From NCBI GenBank assembly GCA_026390595.1, contig JAPLFQ010000019.1:105860-169859 (forward strand): 64,000 nt of DNA, in the 5' to 3' direction. How positions within the stretch are numbered: position 1 is the first letter of the stretch; each line of letters begins with the position of its first letter. Shown piece after piece: positions 18,961 to 26,741 of the stretch. The stretch comes from Ignavibacteriales bacterium. GTDB lineage: Bacteria > Bacteroidota > Ignavibacteria > UBA10030. Both the position numbers and the translations under genes were made by a program. The notes under the pieces were generated by a model. The model searched no databases and was not told where the DNA came from. It saw only the letters and a program-made list of their open reading frames with translations.

Positions 18961-19887
18961 ATGGATAGACGAACCTTTTTCCGAAATTCGCTTGGAGTTT
19001 CCGCGCTGGCAGGTTCATATCTGACTCTCGGCGGACCGAAAGATCTTTTCGCGGGCGTTGCCCCTCGAACCGCCGCAGGCACCGTTGATCTCGTTGCAGT
19101 GCGCGGGGGCGAAGCTGCTCAGATGTTCCAAAAGGGAATTGAGGCTTTCGGCGGAATTGGTACGTTTGTGAAGAAGGGGCAGAAGGTTGTCATCAAACCG
19201 AATATCGGCTGGGATGTACTTCCCGAGCGCGGGGGAAACACGAATCCGAAATTGGTTGCAGAGATCATCAGGCATTGTCTGCAGGCCGGTGCAAAGGAAG
19301 TCGTTGTATTCGACCATACGTGCGACGAATGGCAGCGCTGCTACAAGAACAGCGGCATCGAAGCTGCAGTGAAGGATGCGGGAGGGAGAATCGCGCCGGG
19401 CCACACCGAAGGATATTATCACGAAGTCGCCATCCCGAAAGGAAAGGTCCTCAAGCAATCCAAGGAGCACGAACTGGTGCTCGCTGCAGATGTGTTCATT
19501 AATGTTCCCGTTCTCAAGCACCACAGTTCCAGCCGCATCACGTGTGCGCTGAAGAACCTCATGGGAAATGTGTGGGATCGCGGCTACTGGCATGGGAACG
19601 ATCTTCACCAATGCATCGCGGACTTTGGCACATTCCGAAATCCGACCCTCAATGTGGTCGATGCGTATTATGTCATGAAACGCAACGGACCGAGAGGCGT
19701 ATCCGCAGAAGATGTCGTGACAATGAAGGCGCAGCTCCTCTCGACAGACATCGTTGCGATCGATACCGCTGCGGTGAAGATGTTCGGTTCGGAACCGAAG
19801 GATGTCCGGCACATACAGATCGCTGCAGAACAAGGTGTTGGCCGGATGGACCTTGAGAACCTCACCATCAAGCGCATCACGCTCTGA
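18961..19887 (+). CDS. Tat-exported DUF362-family protein
   Basis: The 308-residue product starts after CAGGAGGAGTGG and begins MDRRTFFRNSLGVSALAG, a twin-arginine signal. The mature part carries DUF362 features: VVIKPNIGWD, an H-T-C-D-containing VVFDHTCDEW, VFINVPVLKHHSSSRITCAL and NLMGNVW. DUF362 proteins are usually linked to iron-sulfur proteins and are of poorly defined function. It is encoded 9 nt before a membrane polyferredoxin. A joint role in an exported redox system is inferred from this pairing and the Tat signal. Confidence 0.87.
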   Translation: MDRRTFFRNSLGVSALAGSYLTLGGPKDLFAGVAPRTAAGTVDLVAVRGGEAAQMFQKGIEAFGGIGTFVKKGQKVVIKPNIGWDVLPERGGNTNPKLVAEIIRHCLQAGAKEVVVFDHTCDEWQRCYKNSGIEAAVKDAGGRIAPGHTEGYYHEVAIPKGKVLKQSKEHELVLAADVFINVPVLKHHSSSRITCALKNLMGNVWDRGYWHGNDLHQCIADFGTFRNPTLNVVDAYYVMKRNGPRGVSAEDVVTMKAQLLSTDIVAIDTAAVKMFGSEPKDVRHIQIAAEQGVGRMDLENLTIKRITL

Positions 19888-19896
19888 GGCAGATCC

Positions 19897-21456
19897 TTGC
19901 ATCCACTGAAGAAGATCAGGGTCACGATTGCTGTGGTGGTGTTTGTTCTCGTGTCGGCCGTTTTTCTGGACTTCACGGGCCGGGTTCCAACCTGGTTGAT
20001 GACGGTCCTCGGCTCGCTGCAGCTCATCCCATCGCTTACCCGGCTTGTCTCCGGACTCACAGTTGCATCGTTGGGTCTGCTCGGTGTACTTCTTCTCACC
20101 GTTGCCTTCGGGCGGGTCTATTGCTCCACGATCTGTCCACTCGGCACTCTTCAGGACATTGTCATCCGGCTTTCAGGTCGCATGCGTCGCCGGCGATGGT
20201 ACCGCTACAAGCCGGCTCCCATCGTTGTCCACTATGCGCTCCTCGCAGTGTCGGCAGTTTTCGCCGTTGCCGGAAGCATGATCCTCGTCGATCTCCTCGA
20301 GCCATTCAGCAACTTTGGGCGCATCGCGACCAATCTGGGTGACCCGGTTCTCGTTTCGTTCAACAACGCGGCTGCGTTTGTTCTGAGCCGGTTGGGGATC
20401 TTCCTGCTGTTTAACATTCCGCTCCTCCATATCACGGCTGTTGCGGTTCTTCTCACCTTCGCATTTCTCGGCCTTGTGGTCTACCTCTCATACTATCATG
20501 GCAGGTTGTTCTGCAATCTGTTGTGCCCGGCGGGTGCTCTGCTTGGATTGATCTCACGCTTCTCGTTGTTCAGAATTTCGATTGTGACAGAGCGGTGCAC
20601 CGACTGCGGTTTCTGTGAGATGGTTTGTAAGGCGAATTGCCTCGACAGCGGGTCGAAAAGGATCGACGTGCACGCGTGTGTCGGCTGTTTCAACTGTATC
20701 GATTCGTGTCCGACCGTGGCGTTGAAGTTTGAGGGGTGGGGGAGAAAGACAAAGGCACCTGAGGAGAGGGTGGTTGATTCGCCCCGACGGGCTTTTCTGG
20801 GCGCGCTTGTGGCGACAGGATCTGCCATGGTGTTTCCCGGACAAGGCCCCGCAGGAGATCCGTCCGCATCGACTGCTACCTACGACGCGAGCAGAGGGAT
20901 GCCGGTGACGCCGCCGGGTTCACAGAGCAGCGACCGGTTTTCGAATCTCTGCACGGCGTGTCATTTGTGTATCAGCGTTTGCCCGCCGCAGGTTCTTTCA
21001 CCGTCGCTGTTCGAGTATGGCCTGGCAGGCATCATGCAGCCGAAAATGAACTATAATGCGAGCTACTGCAACTACGAGTGCGTTCTCTGTTCACAGGTGT
21101 GTCCGACAGGGGCGATCCTTCCTCTCGATGTCGCTGCCAAGAAAGAAATCCAGCTGGGCAGGGCGAGTTTTGTCAAAGACGATTGTATCGTCGTGGCGAA
21201 GAAGAAGGATTGCGGTGCATGTTCTGAGCATTGCCCGACGAAGGCTGTCAAAATGGTTCCGTACGAACAGAAACTCGTGATCCCTGAGTTGAATAACGAA
21301 ATCTGCGTCGGCTGCGGCGCCTGCGAACACGCCTGCCCGACAACGCCCCGGAAAGCCATCTATGTTGTCGCAAACGCGGTGCACCAGAAGGCGAAGAAAC
21401 CGCAAGAGCAAAAACTGGAAAAACTGATCGATAGCCAGAAGGATTTCCCCTTCTGA
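19897..21456 (+). CDS. Membrane polyferredoxin, NapH-like with C-terminal ferredoxin domains
   Basis: This 519-residue protein starts at TTG after GAGG. The N-terminal half has several membrane segments and the twin CxxxCP motifs of the NapH/NosR/CcoG group (CSTICPLG and CNLLCPAGALLG). Two 4Fe-4S sets follow from residue 234 (CTDCGFCEMVCKANC) and CVGCFNCIDSCP. Arg297-Arg298 open a Tat-like stretch RRAFLGALVATGSAMVF. The C-terminal part has further sets: CTACHLCISVCP, CNYECVLCSQVCP, CGACSEHCP and CVGCGACEHACP. It probably carries electrons between the quinone pool or cytoplasm and an exported partner, perhaps the DUF362 protein. The donor and acceptor are unknown. Confidence 0.85.
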   Translation: MHPLKKIRVTIAVVVFVLVSAVFLDFTGRVPTWLMTVLGSLQLIPSLTRLVSGLTVASLGLLGVLLLTVAFGRVYCSTICPLGTLQDIVIRLSGRMRRRRWYRYKPAPIVVHYALLAVSAVFAVAGSMILVDLLEPFSNFGRIATNLGDPVLVSFNNAAAFVLSRLGIFLLFNIPLLHITAVAVLLTFAFLGLVVYLSYYHGRLFCNLLCPAGALLGLISRFSLFRISIVTERCTDCGFCEMVCKANCLDSGSKRIDVHACVGCFNCIDSCPTVALKFEGWGRKTKAPEERVVDSPRRAFLGALVATGSAMVFPGQGPAGDPSASTATYDASRGMPVTPPGSQSSDRFSNLCTACHLCISVCPPQVLSPSLFEYGLAGIMQPKMNYNASYCNYECVLCSQVCPTGAILPLDVAAKKEIQLGRASFVKDDCIVVAKKKDCGACSEHCPTKAVKMVPYEQKLVIPELNNEICVGCGACEHACPTTPRKAIYVVANAVHQKAKKPQEQKLEKLIDSQKDFPF

Positions 21457-21465
21457 TTCCTCCGC

Positions 21466-21476
21466 CAAACGGTTTG
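21466..21476. promoter_or_regulatory. Candidate small palindromic operator upstream of the mutarotase gene
   Basis: CAAAC-G-GTTTG lies 79 bp before the lipoprotein mutarotase start, at the head of the arabinose locus. LacI-family operators are short palindromes with a central CG. I found no second copy by eye, so this is weak. Confidence 0.22.
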
Positions 21477-21554
21477 CTCTGGACAATCATCCCGCGTTAT
21501 GGCATATTCATATCGGATTCGCGAGACGCCTACCTTCACGAGAGGAACACTCAT

Positions 21555-22697
21555 ATGAAGCCATTCCCCGTCACCTTAATCCTTGGGCTATTTCTTCTTG
21601 CTCTCCTTGCTTCATGCACCGGGAAACAACAGGAGTCGACCACGATGGAAAAAATCTCATTCGGAAAGACCAACGAAGGGACAGAGGTGTTCCTCTACAC
21701 TCTTCACAACAAGAATGGAATGGAAGCCCGGATCACGAACTACGGGGGGATCGTCGTATCCCTGGTCGTGCCGGACCGAGACGGCAAGCGGGCTGATATC
21801 GTTCTTGGATTTGATTCCCTGGCGAGCTATCTCAAAGACACACCGTATTTCGGCTCACTGATTGGGCGCTACGGTAACAGGATCGGAAGAGGAAAGTTCG
21901 CATTGAACGGAAACTCCTATACGCTTGCGGCTAATAATGGGTTGAACCATCTCCACGGCGGTTTGAAGGGATTCGATAAGGTCGTATGGAGCGTGGATGA
22001 AAAGGAAACCATGCCGGGCAAATCCCTGGCGCTGAACTATGTCAGCAAGGATGGGGAAGAAGGATATCCGGGGACGCTCGCCGTCAGAGTCGTGTACTCG
22101 GTGACCGAGAACAATGAATTGAAGATCGAATACTCAGCGACGACCGACAAGCAGACCGTGGTGAATCTGACCCATCACTCGTATTTCAACCTGGCCGGAG
22201 CAGGAAGCGGAGCCATCCTCGATCATGAACTGTTCATTGATGCAGAACGGTTCACGCCAGTCGACACCGGGTTGATTCCGACGGGTGAGTTGAGAAGCGT
22301 GAAGGGAACGCCGATGGACTTCACTGTTCCGACCGCCATTGGAGCCCGCATCAATGAGCCGTACGAACAGCTGAAGAGCGGTGGAGGATACGACCATAAC
22401 TGGGTCCTGAACAAAGCTGAGAACTCCATGAGCCTGGCCGCGAGAGTGTACGAGAAGACATCGGGTCGGGTGATGGAGGTGCTGACGACCGAACCCGGTA
22501 TGCAGTTCTATTCCGGCAATTTTCTTAACGGCACGCATGTCGGAAAGGGAGGAAAGAAATACGAGCATCGCTATGGGTTCTGCCTTGAGACCCAGCATTT
22601 CCCTGACTCGCCAAACAAGCCGGAGTTCCCGACGACGACTCTAAAGCCCGGCCAGACGCTGGTGTCAGCGACGGTCTACAAATTCTCGGTCCGATAG
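21555..22697 (+). CDS. galM: Exported lipoprotein aldose 1-epimerase (mutarotase)
   Basis: GalM interconverts alpha and beta anomers of aldoses. The chosen ATG follows GAGAGGAACACTCAT and gives a lipoprotein signal ending LLALLASC, so the 380-residue enzyme is probably lipid-anchored in the envelope. An earlier in-frame start at 21474 would hide the signal peptide. Family motifs are present: FGSLIGRYGNRI, NHLHGG, the catalytic-His region LTHHSYFNL, and LETQHFPDSPN, whose Glu is the expected base. It heads the arabinose/arabinan locus, where it could equilibrate released sugar before uptake. Confidence 0.9.
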   Translation: MKPFPVTLILGLFLLALLASCTGKQQESTTMEKISFGKTNEGTEVFLYTLHNKNGMEARITNYGGIVVSLVVPDRDGKRADIVLGFDSLASYLKDTPYFGSLIGRYGNRIGRGKFALNGNSYTLAANNGLNHLHGGLKGFDKVVWSVDEKETMPGKSLALNYVSKDGEEGYPGTLAVRVVYSVTENNELKIEYSATTDKQTVVNLTHHSYFNLAGAGSGAILDHELFIDAERFTPVDTGLIPTGELRSVKGTPMDFTVPTAIGARINEPYEQLKSGGGYDHNWVLNKAENSMSLAARVYEKTSGRVMEVLTTEPGMQFYSGNFLNGTHVGKGGKKYEHRYGFCLETQHFPDSPNKPEFPTTTLKPGQTLVSATVYKFSVR

Positions 22698-22925
22698 CAG
22701 CAGTGGCTGACGGTTACCCGGTGCCATGGCGTCTGGGTGACGGCGATCTGCTTCAGAATTCCCTTGCTTTTGCGTGTGCGTTACCGCAACTTCTAGCGCA
22801 GCGTTTCCGGAGATCCGCTTTCCGTCAGGCAGAGCAACGTGCACCGATGCATGATGTGCTGCGGGAAGGCTCGTTTCTCAAGTCTCCGGGGCCGGACAAC
22901 AATCACTTCGCTTCCCTCCTGTTCT

Positions 22926-24413
22926 ATGGCTCATCTCCTCGAAGTCAGGCAGATCTCCAAGAGCTTTGGATCAACCCAGGCGCTTCGCCGCGCGTCCTTC
23001 ACGCTGGCTGCCGGTGAAATCCATGCACTCGTCGGAGAAAACGGAGCCGGCAAATCCACCTTGATGAAGATCCTCTCCGGTGTCCACCAGAAGGAAGAAG
23101 GGCAGATTCTCCTTGACGGGAGAGAGGTGAATCCGCAGTCCCCGCAGGAGGCGAGGAGCCTCGGCGTTGGGACTGTGTTTCAGGAGCTGAGCCTCTGCAA
23201 CAACCTCTCCGTGGCCGAGAACATTTTCGCGAACCGTGAGCCGGGATCATTCGGCCTCGTCAATCACCGGCTTCTGAACAAGCTCAGCGATGATCATCTC
23301 CGCGAATTTTCTTTTTCGATACCCGCTGACACCCTCGTCGGCGAACTGAATCTCGCCAGGAAACAGGTCGTCGAGGTTCTGAAAGCGATCGCTCTCAGAG
23401 CCAAAATCCTGATCCTCGATGAACCGACCTCCGCACTCGAACGCAGTGATGTCGAGCGCCTCTTCGAGCTTCTTGCCCGGCTGAAGGACCAGGGCACTGG
23501 GATCATTTTCATCTCCCATAAACTCGATGAAGTGTTTCGCATCGGGGACAGAATCACCGTCTTCCGCGATGGCGAACATATCGTGACCCTGAACAGCGGC
23601 GATACTAATCGGGATGCGATCATCCAATACATGGTGGGCAGAGAAATCCACCAGATCTATCCGCCGAAAGGCGATGGGACGGGAAGAAAGAGACTTCAGG
23701 TAACGGACTTCTGTCTCCGGGACACGTTCAACGGCATTACGTTTGATGTCCGGGAGGGCGAAGTGCTCGGAGTCGCCGGATTGACAGGCTCCGGCCGCAG
23801 CGAAGTAATGCAATCGATTTTCGCGTATCGGCAGAAGGACTCAGGAACGATCGACCTGGAAGAAATACCCCTCGATCTTGACGCCCCGTCGACGGCAATT
23901 GAGCGGGGCATAGTCTACTCGCCGGAGGACAGGAAAGAGCAGGGGCTCTTCCTGAGCCATAGCGTCGCAATGAACATCACCTCAGCATGCCTTGAAGAAT
24001 GCAGCACGTCGATCCTACTCTCGCCGGCAAAAGTATCTGGCGTCGCATCAAGGATGGTGAAGGATTTGGCGATCAAGGTCAACTCCATCGATCAGGAGGT
24101 CGGGTCGCTGAGCGGGGGCAATCAGCAGAAGGTTCTTCTTGCGAAGTGCCTGGCGTGCAAACCAAAGGTGCTGATTGTGGACGAGCCGACACGCGGAATT
24201 GATATCGGCTCGAAGATTGAGATCTACGCTCTTCTCCGGGAGTTCACCTCACGTGGCGGATCTGTCATCCTGGTTTCGTCTGAGCTGCAGGAGGTCATCG
24301 GGTTGAGCGATCGTGTGATAGTCTTCAAAGATGGAAGAATCGTGGGGGAACTAAAATCAGATCTCACCGAACAGAGCCTCATGGAATTGATGTTTCACCG
24401 CACTGCACGCTAA
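22926..24413 (+). CDS. Sugar ABC transporter ATPase, tandem-domain (RbsA/AraG type)
   Basis: The start was set at the ATG giving MAHLLEVRQISKSFGS, because the upstream extension is Cys-rich junk and the 495-residue result matches the family. The first nucleotide-binding domain has Walker A GENGAGKST from residue 37 and Walker B ILILDEPTSAL. The second has the usual degenerate P-loop GLTGSGRSE, a signature LSGGNQQK and LIVDEPTRGIDIGS. The gene ends MFHRTAR. A second copy of the coding DNA for MFHRTA lies 280 bp downstream, where an insertion separates it from the permease gene. It powers import of a monosaccharide, here most likely L-arabinose. Confidence 0.92.
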   Translation: MAHLLEVRQISKSFGSTQALRRASFTLAAGEIHALVGENGAGKSTLMKILSGVHQKEEGQILLDGREVNPQSPQEARSLGVGTVFQELSLCNNLSVAENIFANREPGSFGLVNHRLLNKLSDDHLREFSFSIPADTLVGELNLARKQVVEVLKAIALRAKILILDEPTSALERSDVERLFELLARLKDQGTGIIFISHKLDEVFRIGDRITVFRDGEHIVTLNSGDTNRDAIIQYMVGREIHQIYPPKGDGTGRKRLQVTDFCLRDTFNGITFDVREGEVLGVAGLTGSGRSEVMQSIFAYRQKDSGTIDLEEIPLDLDAPSTAIERGIVYSPEDRKEQGLFLSHSVAMNITSACLEECSTSILLSPAKVSGVASRMVKDLAIKVNSIDQEVGSLSGGNQQKVLLAKCLACKPKVLIVDEPTRGIDIGSKIEIYALLREFTSRGGSVILVSSELQEVIGLSDRVIVFKDGRIVGELKSDLTEQSLMELMFHRTAR

Positions 24414-24427
24414 CGGCGCGCCTGCTG

Positions 24428-24490
24428 TTCTTCGACAGCCCGCCTGCCCCAAAAAGCATGGTTTGGCGGGCAGGTTGCACTGTCGAAGAA
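24428..24490. repeat. Large hairpin within the insertion
   Basis: Arms TTCTTCGACAG (24428-24438) and CTGTCGAAGAA (24480-24490) are perfectly complementary. Inner segments CCGCCTGCCCCAAA and TTTGGCGGGCAGG extend the pairing imperfectly. Confidence 0.7.
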
Positions 24491-24498
24491 GGCCCATG

Positions 24499-24515
24499 CT
24501 GGAGTTAAACTCCAG
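24499..24515. repeat. Palindrome with AGTNNAACT core, copy 1
   Basis: CTGGAGTTAAACTCCAG, arms of 7-8 bp self-complementary around the core AGTTAAACT. Confidence 0.7.
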
Positions 24516-24605
24516 GAGTTCTAATGAGGTTGTCGAGTGGCCGTTCGCGGCGCAATCATGTGCGCAAATGTTGTGCTTGAAAAGAACGAAGCACCATGCA
24601 AGATC

Positions 24606-24622
24606 CGAGAGTAAAACTCTCG
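24606..24622. repeat. Palindrome with AGTNNAACT core, copy 2
   Basis: CGAGAGTAAAACTCTCG, 7-bp arms around AAA; the core reads AGTAAAACT. Arm bases differ from copy 1 but remain complementary. Confidence 0.7.
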
Positions 24623-24633
24623 CTTGATTCGAG

Positions 24634-24654
24634 TCCGACAGTCCAACTGTCGGA
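24634..24654. repeat. Palindrome with AGTNNAACT core, copy 3
   Basis: A 21-bp palindrome with arms TCCGACAGT and ACTGTCGGA around CCA; the core reads AGTCCAACT. It lies 12 bp after copy 2. Confidence 0.7.
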
Positions 24655-24705
24655 CAGCCGGGAGAAAAAATGTTACACCGCACTGCACAAGAACGACCAT
24701 AGACT

Positions 24706-26694
24706 ATGAAAAGAATCCTGAAGATTCGGGAGTTTGTCATCCTGCTTGCGGTGATCGTGACCGCCCTCGTGTTTTATGCGGCGCAGCCGGGTGAAGGTAA
24801 CCGTTTTCTCTCGCTGTCAAATCTCGAAGCCGTGCTGATGGGGATCTCGCTTGACGGGCTGATTGCCATAGGGATGACGTTTGTCATTATCACGGGAGGT
24901 TTCGATCTCTCTGTCGGCTCGACGTTTGCGTTCGGCGGCCTGATCGTCGGGGTGCTGCTGCAGAGCGGCTTTTCGACGCCGGTCGCCTTCTTCGGGGCAA
25001 TACTCGCCGGGTGTGCTGTCGGTCTGTTCAACGGATTCTTCATCACGAAAGTCAAGGTCAATCCATTTGTCACGACGCTTGGTTCGATGACGATCGTACG
25101 CGGAATTGTCCTTGTTGCCACACAGGGAAACTCCATCACCGGCTTTCCGTCCGGATTCCTCGCCATCGGCCAAGAGAAGCTGTTCGGAGTCTTCCTGCCG
25201 ATCCTGATCATGCTCGTGTTCCTTGTTCTCTCCGACTTCCTGCTGAGAAAATCGCGATTTCTGCGCAAGACATACTACATCGGGGGCAACGAAGAAGCGG
25301 CCCGCCTTTCCGGAATCGATGTCGATAACCTCAAAGTCTGGATGTATGTCATCACCGGGGCACTCTCCGCCTTTGCCGGGGTCATCGCGACCGCGAAAAC
25401 CGGAGCGACATCGCCGGTGGCAGGGACCGGTGCAGAGCTGCGGATTATTGCTGCTGTCGTGGTCGGCGGCGCCAGCCTCTCTGGCGGGCGGGGAACAATC
25501 TTTGGTACATTCCTCGGGCTGATGCTCACAAGCATCATCACCAACGGTTTGGGGTTCCTCCGCATTTCTTTCTATGCGGAAGGAATCGTATCCGGCACAA
25601 TCCTCATCATCGCTGTCATGCTCGATCAACTGACACGAGAACGCATACGGCTATTCATTCGCTTTCTGACAACCACAAGGAACAAACGCATGGAACGAGC
25701 AATCAATGTTGCCCTGGCTTGCATCGTGGTGTTGCTGTTTGTTTTCAGGCCCTGGGGATCTGTTTCAACGACCACTGAAAGCAAGAAAGCTGCGTCGAGC
25801 AACGAAGAGTACGTGTTCATCGGCGTTTCCGTCGGGAATCCGTACTGGGTTGACGCGCGGCTGGGGATGGAAGACAAAGCGAAAATGCTGGGGGTCAAAT
25901 CCGAATTGCGCGGCCCTACCGGCAACGATCCGAATCAGCAGGTGAAGGAGTTCGAACAACTCATCGCCCGCCGGCCGGCCGGAATCCTTATTGCGCCTGC
26001 ATCGAACGTCATGACGCCAAGCATCAATCGCGCCATCGATCTTGGAATCCCGGTCATCTGCATCGATACGGATGACCCGAACAGCAAGCGCTACGCGTAC
26101 ATCGGAACGGACAACTACAATGCGGGCCGGCAGACCGGATTGATGCTTGCGCGTGCGATTGGGGGAAAAGGAGAGGTCGCGCTGCTCATGATCCCTGGGC
26201 AGCTGAATCACGAAGAGCGGGCACGCGGGTGCAAGGAAGTCCTCGCGACATATCCCGATATCAGGATCGTGAAGATCGGCAATGACCAGGCCCTTGCGAC
26301 AGAAGCAGAAAAGGTTGCCCGTTCGATATTGCAGGCCTATCCAAACCTCGCCGGATTTGGCTGTGTCAACGCGGCCGGGGGAGAAGGGTGCGCCGTCGCC
26401 GTGAAGGAAGCCGGAAAGGTCGGAAAGGTGAAGATCATCGCTATGGACCGGAACGAAACGACGCTCGAGTTCATCGAGCAGGGCATTATCGAAGCCTCGA
26501 TTGCACAGCGAACGTACACGATGGCATATATGGGCCTCGAGCTACTCTACGATCTTAATCACAACAACATGCAACTCGTCAACAACTGGAGGGAAGCTAA
26601 AATCATCCCTCTCCCGCGGAGCATCGATACCGGTACGATTGTGATCGACAAAACGAATGTGAGTGCGTTTCGGCGAAGCGGGAAGAACATGTGA
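24706..26694 (+). CDS. Sugar ABC permease fused to its periplasmic binding protein (RbsC-RbsB type)
   Basis: The 662-residue protein joins two usually separate subunits. Residues 1 to about 320 are an RbsC-type permease with many membrane segments, including GGFDLSVGSTFAFGGL, LGSMTIVRGI and VVVGGASLSGGRGTIFGT. An extra membrane segment at about 333-348 (NVALACIVVLLFVFRP) is followed by a periplasmic-binding-protein domain to the C-terminus: FIGVSVGNPYW, GNDPNQQVKEFEQLIARRPAGILI, and DTDDPNSKRYAYIGTDN. The binding protein would therefore stay tethered to the pore. It partners with the ATPase upstream. L-arabinose is the inferred substrate from araB/araD nearby; ribose, galactose or oligosaccharides are alternatives. 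Confidence 0.9.
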   Translation: MKRILKIREFVILLAVIVTALVFYAAQPGEGNRFLSLSNLEAVLMGISLDGLIAIGMTFVIITGGFDLSVGSTFAFGGLIVGVLLQSGFSTPVAFFGAILAGCAVGLFNGFFITKVKVNPFVTTLGSMTIVRGIVLVATQGNSITGFPSGFLAIGQEKLFGVFLPILIMLVFLVLSDFLLRKSRFLRKTYYIGGNEEAARLSGIDVDNLKVWMYVITGALSAFAGVIATAKTGATSPVAGTGAELRIIAAVVVGGASLSGGRGTIFGTFLGLMLTSIITNGLGFLRISFYAEGIVSGTILIIAVMLDQLTRERIRLFIRFLTTTRNKRMERAINVALACIVVLLFVFRPWGSVSTTTESKKAASSNEEYVFIGVSVGNPYWVDARLGMEDKAKMLGVKSELRGPTGNDPNQQVKEFEQLIARRPAGILIAPASNVMTPSINRAIDLGIPVICIDTDDPNSKRYAYIGTDNYNAGRQTGLMLARAIGGKGEVALLMIPGQLNHEERARGCKEVLATYPDIRIVKIGNDQALATEAEKVARSILQAYPNLAGFGCVNAAGGEGCAVAVKEAGKVGKVKIIAMDRNETTLEFIEQGIIEASIAQRTYTMAYMGLELLYDLNHNNMQLVNNWREAKIIPLPRSIDTGTIVIDKTNVSAFRRSGKNM

Positions 26695-26703
26695 GTGGGA
26701 AAA

Positions 26704-26731
26704 GGTGAAGAGTAAACAGTGAACAGTAAAC
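26704..26731. repeat. Four-unit heptamer array abutting the regulator start
   Basis: Units are GGTGAAG, AGTAAAC, AGTGAAC, AGTAAAC in 7-bp register, ending 10 bp before the TTG start of the LacI-family gene. The sequence is the reverse-complement class of the array at 14635. Confidence 0.65.
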
Positions 26732-26741
26732 AGAAACTGAT

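Larger units (their letters stand above)
24409..24669. mobile_element. Palindrome-rich insertion flanked by 19-bp direct repeats
   Basis: The 19-bp segments at 24390-24408 and 24670-24688 differ at one base (ATGTTTCACCGCACTGCAC versus ATGTTACACCGCACTGCAC). They flank 261 bp without coding potential. Removing one copy plus the insert restores an ATPase ending MFHRTAQERP with its stop 3 bp before the permease ATG. The insert contains one large hairpin and three short palindromes. There is no transposase, so if mobile it would be a non-autonomous element. Confidence 0.6.

Noticed and set aside
22703-23017. Open frame before the ABC ATPase
   Set aside because: It overlaps the ATPase start in another frame, resembles no family and has no ribosome-binding site.
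24600-24660. tRNA-like segment (TTGATTCGAGTCCG)
   Set aside because: It resembles a T-arm only superficially; no acceptor stem, anticodon arm or D-arm can be drawn. No tRNA or rRNA gene was found in the window.
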